A stretch of DNA of 27,513 nt from contig DASQDR010000284.1 in the NCBI GenBank assembly GCA_035634055.1, forward strand, positions 1-27,513, read 5' to 3'. The notes under the pieces are model-generated. The model searched no databases, was not told the origin of the DNA, and worked only from the letters and a program-made list of their open reading frames with translations. Shown here in pieces: positions 7,738 to 15,131 of the stretch. Source of the DNA: JAICTV01 sp035634055 (GTDB lineage Bacteria > Planctomycetota > Phycisphaerae > Tepidisphaerales > Tepidisphaeraceae). How positions within the stretch are numbered: position 1 is the first letter of the stretch; every line of letters starts with the position of its first letter. A program made the translations under genes and the position numbers.

Positions 7738-8397
7738 ATGTCCGAAGCGCGCGTCGACAACATCGAGGCAATCAAGGCGTTCAAGCGGGCGCTCTGGAAG
7801 TTCGCCGAGACGGCGAACGTCGCGCTGGCCGACGCCGACGCGGACGGCGCCTCGACCCTCCGCTGGCTGGAGACTGAGCAGCGCACCTACTGGACCAGCG
7901 CCGTTCGCAAGTCGCAGGAACGGGTGAAGCGGTGCGAGGAGGCGGTGCGGCACAAGAAGATTTTCAAGGATTCCTCCGGCCGAACACCGTCGGCGGTGGA
8001 CGAGGAAAAGGCGCTCGCCAAGGCCAAGCGCATGCTCCAGCACGCGGAGGAGCGCCTGGAGAACGTCCGCCGGTACGCACCCAAGGTCCAGCGCGAGATC
8101 TTGCTGTACAAAGGGATCGCCCAGCGGCTGGGAACGTTCGTGGCGGCGGACATCCCGGTGGCGGCGGGGAAGCTGGACAAGATCGTGCAGACGCTCGAGG
8201 CATACATGAACTTGTCGCTGCCCGGTACGGCCACGGGGGCGATGAGCTTCCCCGCCGGCGAGCCGGAGGCTGCGAGCGGGGCCGCCCCGCCCCCGGCGGA
8301 GACGTCGACCGACTCGACGCCGGAGAACTCGTCAGCGTCGCCCGCGGAGCCGGCGGAAACGGCGACGGATGTGCCACCAGCGGCAGAAAAGGCATAA
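7738..8397 (+). CDS. Helical protein of the type VII-like module, unknown function
   Basis: 219 residues. Residues about 1-160 are charged and helical, with probable coiled coil (QERVKRCEEAVRHKKIFK, DEEKALAKAKRMLQHAEERL), aromatic positions RWLETEQRTYW, and LLYKGIAQRLGTF. The last about 50 residues are a low-complexity Ala/Pro/Ser/Glu tail, likely disordered. There is no signal peptide or membrane segment. ATG 7738 follows repeat B directly, without a Shine-Dalgarno sequence; the open frame upstream is only translated repeat. It lies between two WXG100-like genes, and its stop is one base from the next ATG, so it is probably co-translated with that gene. It could be a secreted partner, chaperone or structural protein; I do not recognise a named family. 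Confidence 0.75.
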   Translation: MSEARVDNIEAIKAFKRALWKFAETANVALADADADGASTLRWLETEQRTYWTSAVRKSQERVKRCEEAVRHKKIFKDSSGRTPSAVDEEKALAKAKRMLQHAEERLENVRRYAPKVQREILLYKGIAQRLGTFVAADIPVAAGKLDKIVQTLEAYMNLSLPGTATGAMSFPAGEPEAASGAAPPPAETSTDSTPENSSASPAEPAETATDVPPAAEKA

Positions 8398-8398
8398 G

Positions 8399-8611
8399 AT
8401 GGGCGTCCACGAATCGCGCGGCAATCTGGCCAAGGCCTTCAAGGAGCTGATGCTCCGATGGGCCGACACCCGCGCGTCGTGGGACGACGTCCGCGCCGAG
8501 GAGTTTGAGAAGCAGTACCTCCAGCAGTTGGAGAGCGACCTGCGCACCACCGGCTCGGCAATGGACCAGATGGGCGTCCTGCTGAGCCAGGCCCGGCGGG
8601 ACTGCGAGTGA
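8399..8611 (+). CDS. Second WXG100-like small protein (W-x-D variant)
   Basis: Seventy residues, helical, with Trp28-Asp-Asp30-VRAEEF (Phe36) repeating the W-x-D-x5-F pattern of the 90-residue protein at 7335. The C-terminal half (LRTTGSAMDQMGVLLSQARR) would form the second helix and the chain ends DCE, leaving a single cysteine near the C-terminus. The N-terminal helix is short for the family. ATG 8399 is one base past the preceding stop; the frame opens earlier at 8369 but that overlaps the upstream gene. A strong hairpin follows immediately (8612-8637). Probably a partner or substrate of the EssC-like ATPase encoded next. Confidence 0.72.
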   Translation: MGVHESRGNLAKAFKELMLRWADTRASWDDVRAEEFEKQYLQQLESDLRTTGSAMDQMGVLLSQARRDCE

Positions 8612-8637
8612 GGGCGGCCTGACTTCCGTGGCCGCCC
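8612..8637. terminator. GC-rich hairpin between small secretion gene and ATPase gene
   Basis: GGGCGGCC (8612-8619) and GGCCGCCC (8630-8637) pair perfectly around a 10-base loop, starting directly after the stop codon. No T-run follows, so it is more likely an mRNA processing or attenuation structure that lowers ATPase expression relative to the small proteins than a full terminator. The role is inferred. Confidence 0.45.
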
Positions 8638-8659
8638 GCCTTCATTGCGGGGCACCTTC

Positions 8660-11600
8660 TTGACCACGAATACCGTTACACAGGCGAACGAGGGACAACC
8701 CGCCGCCGCCGGCAGCGCGGGCGCGGCCGGCGAGGTCGATCCCGCCCGGGCGGCGCTGCGCGAGCTGGTCGCCCTCTCCTCGCAGTGCGCCGCGCGCGAA
8801 AACGAGATCGAGCAGGCGCACCGCGAAGCGCTGGAATCGGCCGAGAAGGAGCTGGCCCGCGTCCGCTCGAACCTGGAGATGCGGGTCAAGTCGGTCCGGG
8901 ACGAGCTCCAGCAGAAGTACGCGGCGCGGGTCGAGCAGATCAACCAGCAGTTCCAGCAGGAGCTGGCCGAGCTGAAGGAAAACAGCGACGGGCGCCGCCG
9001 GCACATCACGGCGGAGTTCGAGAAGATCCAGGAGGACGTCAACGGCCGCGTCCAACAGGCGGTCTGGCTGGCCGAGAGCATGTTCGAGGGGGCGCAGAAC
9101 GGGCTGAAGGAAGAATCCAAGAAGGCGAAGGAAGAGCACCAGAAGCAGCTCGAGGCGCTGTACGAGCTGGAGCAACAGGCCGACGCGACGGTGCGGACGT
9201 ACCGCCAGGAGCCGCCGCCCGCGGACGCCTTCGTGTCGCCGCGCGCCGATGCGGAAAGCCGCCCGGACGGCAGCGACGCCGCGGCCCCGGCGACCGAGGC
9301 CAAGCCCGACGCCGCCTACGCTGCCGCGAAGCAGGACGCCGACGTCCGCCTGCGGCAACTGGCGAACCTGGGGCTGCCCGGTTTGTTCAAGGGCGTCCGG
9401 CCGTTCCTCATCGGGATTGTCGTGTGCGCCGTCGCGGGGCTGATCTCGAACTGGCTGGCCGCCGGTCGGCCGACGGATTCTTCCGGCGTGAAGTCGCAGC
9501 CGATCGACGCCAAGGCGATCGCCCTCGGCGTTGGCGCCGCGCTGGCGGTGCTTGGGCTGCTGGGTTTCGGCCTTTACGTCGTCGCCAAGAATCAGGTCCG
9601 CCGCGTCTACGGCCCGCTGAAGAAGGCGGTGGCGGACGCGCGGGCGGCGTCGCAGGCGCTGGTCGAATCACTGGCCGAGCAACGCCAGGCCAAGCGCAGC
9701 CGCGCCGTCCACAAGCGCGACAAGGAAGTAGCGGTCATCAAGCACCAGTTCGCCCCGCAGCTCGCGCGGGCGACCAAGAATCGCGATGTCGCGCTGGCCA
9801 CCATTCAGACCGATTACCACCACAAGCTCGAGCGCATTGAGGTGCAGCGCGACAAGGCGCTGGCGGAGCTGGGTGCGTGGCAGCGGCAGAACACCGAATC
9901 GGTCGACCAGAAGCTCGACGTGGAAATGTCCGGGTCGCGCGAGAAGCACGACGCGGCGATCCGCGACGCCGCGCAACTGCTCGACCGCGAGAACACCGCC
10001 CTTCGCGACCGTTGGAACGACGGGTTGATCAACATCCAGGCGCCGCTCGAGCAGCAGAACAAGTCGGGCGGGCCGCGGCTGCTGAAGTGGGACGACCCGG
10101 CGTGGAAGGCCTGGACACCACCCAAGGCGTTCAACCCGAAGATCCGCTTCGGGGAGCTGCGCGTGGACCTGAAGACGGTGGCCCAGGAGCACCCGCGCAC
10201 GCTCACGCTGCCGCCGACGTTCGCCGTGCCGGCGAGCCTGTCGCTGCCGCGCAACGCGTCGCTGCTGATCCACTTCGACCGCGCCGGCCGGCAGCAGGCG
10301 ATGGCGACGCTCCAGACGGTGATGGTCCGACTGCTCACCAACCTGCCGGCCGGGCGGGCGCGCTTCACGCTGATCGACCCGGTCGGGCTGGGGCAGAACT
10401 TCGCGGGGTTCATGCACCTTGCGGACCACGACGAGGCGCTGGTGGGCGGGCGCATCTGGACCGAGGCGGAGCACATCGACCAGCGCCTGGCGGACCTGAC
10501 CGAGCACATGGAGACGGTCATCCAGAAGTACCTGCGCAACGAGTTCCAGACCATCGACGACTATAACGCGCAGGCGGGCGAGCTGGCCGAGCCCTACCGC
10601 TTCCTGGTGATCGCGGACCTGCCGACCAACTTCTCCAGCGAGACGCTCCGCCGCCTGTCCGCCATCGCCAGCACGGGCGCGCGGTGCGGCGTCTACACAC
10701 TGATCACGCGCGACGTCCGCCAGCCGATCCCCGGCGGCGCGCACCTGGAGGACATCGAGGCGCACAGCATCAGTCTGGCGCAGCAGCCCGACGGCAAGTT
10801 CGCGTGGAACGATGAGGTCTTCCGCCAGTTCCCGCTGGTGCTCGACGCCCCGCCGACGGAGGAGTTTTTGACGCGCCTGATGGCGGTGGTCGGGCAGGCG
10901 GCGAAGCAGGCGAAGCGCGTCGAGGTGCCGTTCGAGTCGATCGCGCCATCGGCGGAGAAGTTCTGGAGCGGCAAGTCGGCCGCCGACCTCGCCGTCCCCA
11001 TCGGCCGCGCGGGTGCCACGCGCTTGCAGCAGCTCCGGCTCGGCAAAGGTGTTGCCCAGCACGCGCTGATCGCCGGCAAGACCGGCTCTGGCAAGTCCAC
11101 GCTGCTGCACGCGCTGGTGACCAACCTGGCGATGTGGTACTCGCCGGACGAAGTCGAGTTCTACCTGGTGGACTTCAAGAAGGGCGTGGAGTTTAAGACT
11201 TACGCCAGCAACGAGCTCCCGCACGCCCGCGCGATCGCGGTGGAGTCCGACCGCGAGTTCGGGCTGTCGGTGCTCCAGCGGATCGACGCGGAGCTGACCC
11301 GCCGCGGCGACTTGTTCCGCAAGGCGGGCGTGCAGGACGTCGCCGCCTACCGCCAGCAGTCCGGCGCGAAGATGCCGCGCACGCTGCTGATCATCGACGA
11401 GTTCCAGGAGTTCTTCAGCGAGGACGACAAGCTCTCGCAGGACGCCGCCGTGCTGCTCGACCGCCTCGTCCGCCAGGGCCGAGCCTTCGGCATCCACGTG
11501 CTGCTCGGGTCGCAGACGATCGGCGGGTCGTCGGGCCTTTCGCGCAGCACGATCGGGCAGATGGCGATCCGCATCGCGCTGCAGACCAGCGAGGCGGACT

Positions 11601-12670
11601 CGCAGCTCATCCTGGGCGACAACAACTCCGCCGCCCGGCTGCTCACGCGCCCGGGTGAGGCGATCTACAACGACGCCGGCGGGCTGGTCGAAGGCAACAG
11701 CCCCTTCCAGATTGCGTGGCTCGCCGACGAGCAGCGCGACCAGTTGCTCAAGCGCGTGCGCGACGCGGCGAAGAGCAACGGCAGCAAGCATGAGCCGGCC
11801 ATCGTGTTCGAGGGCAACGCGCCGGCCGACATCACCAAGAACCGCCGGCTGCTGGCGGCGCTGAACGCAAAGGAGCCGTCCGGCCAGCCGCCCAAGGCGC
11901 ACCTGGGGGATCCGGTCGCGATCAAGGAGGCGACCGGCGTCACCTTCCGCCGGCAGGCGGGCGCCAACGTGCTGGTGGTCGGGCAGCAGGAAGAGCTTTC
12001 GATGGCGATCGCGGCGGCGTCGATCGTGTCACTGGCGGCGCAGTCGCCGGCGGCGCGGTTCTACGTGCTGGACGGCTCGCCGGCGGACTCGCCGCTGGCG
12101 GGCGTGATGCCCAAGGTGCGGGATGCCGTCGGCTCCAATCGCGTGACCCTGGTGGAATACCGCGCGACGGAGGAAGCGATCGCCGAGCTGGCGGCGGAGC
12201 TCCAGCGGCGCGAATCCGGGGGCGGCGCCAATCCGCCGCCGGTGTTCGTGATCGTCTACGGGCTCCAGCGTTACCGCGCGCTGCGCAAGAGCGAGGACGC
12301 GGGGTTCAGCTTCGGTTCCGCCGATGAGGAGAAGAAGCCGCAGCCGGACAAGCAGTTCGCCGACCTGCTGCGCGACGGCCCGCCCGCCGGCATGCACGTG
12401 ATCGCCTGGTGCGACACCGCCGCCGCCCTGGAGCGCACGCTGGACCGGCAGGCCATGCGGGAGTTCGACAACCGCGTGCTGTTCCAGATGAGCGCCAACG
12501 ACTCGAGCAACCTGATCGACTCCCCCGCCGGCAACAGGCTCGGCGCGCACCGCGCGCTGCTCTACAGCGAGGAGCAGGGCGTCACCGAAAAGTTCCGCCC
12601 CTACGCCCTGCCGGGCCCGCGATGGTTGGAATACGTGAAGCAGCACCTGGCGGGAGAGAAGAAGAGTTAG
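8660..12670 (+). CDS. EssC/EccC-like FtsK-SpoIIIE family membrane ATPase
   Basis: 1336 residues from TTG 8660 (TTG 8645 is also possible; neither has a good ribosome site, and the first in-frame ATG is about 70 codons in). Order: coiled coil about 40-190 (IEQAHREALESAEKELARVR); two membrane segments at about 248-270 and 287-310; second coiled coil about 310-460; an ATPase-like module from about 534 without a Walker A (LLIHFDRAGRQQAM); a canonical FtsK module with Walker A GKTGSGKST at 806-814 and Walker B TLLIIDEFQ at 908-916; and a third module from about 1085 with degenerate P-loop VLVVGQQEE. Three tandem ATPase modules behind a membrane pair resemble type VII EccC/EssC motors, which recognise WXG100 substrates, and two such genes lie directly upstream. 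FHA domains of Firmicute EssC are absent. A DNA-translocase role cannot be excluded, but the neighbours favour protein secretion. Confidence 0.85.
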   Translation: MTTNTVTQANEGQPAAAGSAGAAGEVDPARAALRELVALSSQCAARENEIEQAHREALESAEKELARVRSNLEMRVKSVRDELQQKYAARVEQINQQFQQELAELKENSDGRRRHITAEFEKIQEDVNGRVQQAVWLAESMFEGAQNGLKEESKKAKEEHQKQLEALYELEQQADATVRTYRQEPPPADAFVSPRADAESRPDGSDAAAPATEAKPDAAYAAAKQDADVRLRQLANLGLPGLFKGVRPFLIGIVVCAVAGLISNWLAAGRPTDSSGVKSQPIDAKAIALGVGAALAVLGLLGFGLYVVAKNQVRRVYGPLKKAVADARAASQALVESLAEQRQAKRSRAVHKRDKEVAVIKHQFAPQLARATKNRDVALATIQTDYHHKLERIEVQRDKALAELGAWQRQNTESVDQKLDVEMSGSREKHDAAIRDAAQLLDRENTALRDRWNDGLINIQAPLEQQNKSGGPRLLKWDDPAWKAWTPPKAFNPKIRFGELRVDLKTVAQEHPRTLTLPPTFAVPASLSLPRNASLLIHFDRAGRQQAMATLQTVMVRLLTNLPAGRARFTLIDPVGLGQNFAGFMHLADHDEALVGGRIWTEAEHIDQRLADLTEHMETVIQKYLRNEFQTIDDYNAQAGELAEPYRFLVIADLPTNFSSETLRRLSAIASTGARCGVYTLITRDVRQPIPGGAHLEDIEAHSISLAQQPDGKFAWNDEVFRQFPLVLDAPPTEEFLTRLMAVVGQAAKQAKRVEVPFESIAPSAEKFWSGKSAADLAVPIGRAGATRLQQLRLGKGVAQHALIAGKTGSGKSTLLHALVTNLAMWYSPDEVEFYLVDFKKGVEFKTYASNELPHARAIAVESDREFGLSVLQRIDAELTRRGDLFRKAGVQDVAAYRQQSGAKMPRTLLIIDEFQEFFSEDDKLSQDAAVLLDRLVRQGRAFGIHVLLGSQTIGGSSGLSRSTIGQMAIRIALQTSEADSQLILGDNNSAARLLTRPGEAIYNDAGGLVEGNSPFQIAWLADEQRDQLLKRVRDAAKSNGSKHEPAIVFEGNAPADITKNRRLLAALNAKEPSGQPPKAHLGDPVAIKEATGVTFRRQAGANVLVVGQQEELSMAIAAASIVSLAAQSPAARFYVLDGSPADSPLAGVMPKVRDAVGSNRVTLVEYRATEEAIAELAAELQRRESGGGANPPPVFVIVYGLQRYRALRKSEDAGFSFGSADEEKKPQPDKQFADLLRDGPPAGMHVIAWCDTAAALERTLDRQAMREFDNRVLFQMSANDSSNLIDSPAGNRLGAHRALLYSEEQGVTEKFRPYALPGPRWLEYVKQHLAGEKKS

Positions 12671-12671
12671 C

Positions 12672-12848
12672 CACCGATGGGGCACCGATGTGCACCGATG
12701 ACGAGTGGAAGGGATTTCGCCCAGATAAGAGAAGATGAAGATTGAGGATTGAAGGCTTGAAAGGACCTGCGCCAGCGCAAACGCGAACGCTCGCCGTTCA
12801 AGTTCCGATCATCAATTTCTAAGCTCAGCCGTGCCCCATCTGTGGCTC
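12672..12848. repeat. Inverted-repeat element, family G, between convergent genes
   Basis: The left end ccaccgatggggcac (from about 12671), followed by further caccgatg units, is matched in reverse at the right end by gtgccccatctgtgg (about 12830-12844). The intervening bases are AT-richer than their surroundings (gatgaagattgaggattgaa) and hold no gene. It lies between the 3' ends of the ATPase gene and the minus-strand exported-protein gene, where it could act as a two-way terminator. Confidence 0.65.
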
Positions 12849-12868
12849 AATCTCTTCTCCCACGTCCC

Positions 12869-13519
12869 TCATGCCCGCCGGAGGCGCCACGAGAGCCCGA
12901 TGCCGCCGAGGAGCGTCAGGCCGGTCCAGAGCGCGGCCGGGAGGGGGATGACGGCGCCGACCGCCTGAGCGGTCATCTCGCCGTGGCTGGTGGTGAAGAC
13001 GCGGTAGCGGAACGCGCCGTCGGCGTCGCCGATGGCGCTCAGGCCGGTGGTGAAGGTGACGGTGTTCCCGTCGATCTCGAACGGGACGAGGGCGCGGAGC
13101 GGCCCCCACCCGCCGGCGGCCTCCCCGCCGTCGCCATCGCGCTGGCGGACCGGGATGCCGTTCCCCTGCCAGATCTCGCCGCCGCGGATCACCGAGTCGA
13201 TGTCGCTCCACTCCACCGGGCGGTCCAGCGCGGTGGTGTCGGCGTCCACCTCATATTGGAACGCGTCGAGCTGCGCGTCGCCGACGACGCCGAAATCGGG
13301 CGCCTCGTCGAACGTGAGCTTGAAGGTGGCGGTGCCGGCATCCTTGTCCACGGTGACGGCGTGGGAGACGAGGGTGAAGTCAACGGCGTCGGCCGACGCG
13401 ACGCCCGCCCCGCCGGCGGCGGTCAGTCCGGCGGCGAGCAGCACCGCCCCGGGAAGCGCCAGCGGACGACGGAAAGCAACGGGACGACCAGCGAGACGAT
13501 TGGCGGGAGAGCGACGCAT
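12869..13519 (-). CDS. Exported protein with VPLPA/PEP-CTERM-type C-terminus
   Basis: 216 residues. An Arg-rich start and hydrophobic stretch (PGAVLLAAGLTAAGGAGV) ending in ASADA form a signal peptide. The mature domain is beta-rich and acidic (TATFKLTFDEAPDFGV, LDAFQYEVDADTTALD) with no recognised catalytic motif. The C-terminus reads IPLPAALWTGLTLLGG followed by GIGLSWRLRRA: motif, hydrophobic helix, basic tail, the layout of VPLPA/PEP-CTERM sorting signals that exosortase processes. On the minus strand ATG 13519 has GAGGAG about eight bases upstream; the frame continues to 13597 but without a better start. It is divergent from galE across a repeat-bearing gap. PEP-CTERM proteins are often linked to exopolysaccharide production, fitting the neighbouring cluster. 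No exosortase gene is in the window. Confidence 0.8.
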   Translation of the reverse strand: MRRSPANRLAGRPVAFRRPLALPGAVLLAAGLTAAGGAGVASADAVDFTLVSHAVTVDKDAGTATFKLTFDEAPDFGVVGDAQLDAFQYEVDADTTALDRPVEWSDIDSVIRGGEIWQGNGIPVRQRDGDGGEAAGGWGPLRALVPFEIDGNTVTFTTGLSAIGDADGAFRYRVFTTSHGEMTAQAVGAVIPLPAALWTGLTLLGGIGLSWRLRRA

Positions 13520-13841
13520 CCGAGCGCTCCTCTGTGCGTGCCGCGCGGCAACCGACGCGCGCCGTGGAACGTCCCTTAGCGCGTGCGCCGCACTCACCTA
13601 TACTCGGCCCGCCCGCGGCGAACGCTTCAAAAACGGGACCGGCGAGCCGCGGGGCGCGCGTGCGCGTGACGGCGCCGCCGGAGCACGCGACGAAGCGGGC
13701 GCGGGACTGGCCCGGGGAGCACGCGACGAAGCGAGCGCCGCGACCCACTCGGGGAGCACGCGACGAAGCGGGCGCGCGGCCAGATTGGCGAGCGCGCAGC
13801 GAGTTTGGGAAGCAACGCGGGAACGAAGGGAGAGCACAACC
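13520..13841. promoter_or_regulatory. Divergent intergenic region with three direct repeats
   Basis: The 322-base gap separates the minus-strand exported-protein gene from galE, so it should carry promoters for both, though I cannot point to convincing -35/-10 boxes. It holds three copies of GAGCACGCGACGAAGCG at 13681, 13717 and 13754, spaced 36 and 37 bases apart. The core GCGACGAAGCG is shared with family A elements. No gene is supported here, although one frame stays open across it. Confidence 0.6.
13681..13776 (+). repeat. Three direct repeats, 36-37 base period
   Basis: Units at 13681-13703, 13717-13737 and 13754-13776 read gagcacgcgacgaagcg followed by ggcgcg or agcg. The near-constant period is about 3.5 helical turns, so successive sites would face roughly opposite sides of the DNA. 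They could be operator-like sites upstream of galE or remnants of a repeat family. Confidence 0.7.
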
Positions 13842-14834
<993 letters not shown>

Positions 14835-15071
14835 TCCGCGCCGCCGACTCGCCCCCGCGCGGGGCGCGGCGGTGACGAGGTTATCGGTACGGACCGCGCG
14901 GGCGGCGCGCACGGCGCCGGCGGCGCCCGAGGCGTTCGCCGCGCCGGCGGCGCGGCGTGCATAGACGTCGCCCCGGCGCGCAACAGTATTGGGACCCAAC
15001 GAATTATCGGTCGTAAAGCTCTGCCGCGCGTGTGACCGGCGCGGTCTATCGGGGGCGGATTCCCAATAAAA

Positions 15072-15094
15072 GCCGCCGTATCAGTACTGGCGGC
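15072..15094. promoter_or_regulatory. Hairpin in the leader of the beta-helix gene
   Basis: GCCGCCGTA and TACTGGCGGC pair with one bulged T around the loop tcag, about 38 bases before ATG 15132. It could be the terminator of galE (followed by ggttgttt) or a leader structure. The wider gap 14835-15131 is otherwise very GC-rich in its first half, contains an 8-base inverted pair tattggga/tcccaata (about 14987 and 15061) and shows no gene. Confidence 0.45.
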
Positions 15095-15131
15095 GGTTGT
15101 TTGAGCCAAAACTCTTCCCGATTCGAGTGGC

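Noticed and set aside
9668..11902. 744-codon minus-strand frame opposite the EssC-like gene
   Set aside because: Arg/Leu-rich shadow; the opposite frame has Walker motifs and membrane segments.
13681..13776. CRISPR array
   Set aside because: Only three short, imperfect units with GC-rich spacers of about 14-16 bases, and no cas genes.
13032..13841. N-terminal extension of galE through the divergent gap
   Set aside because: The open frame only translates antisense of the exported-protein gene and the direct repeats; GalE begins normally at 13842 with a ribosome site.
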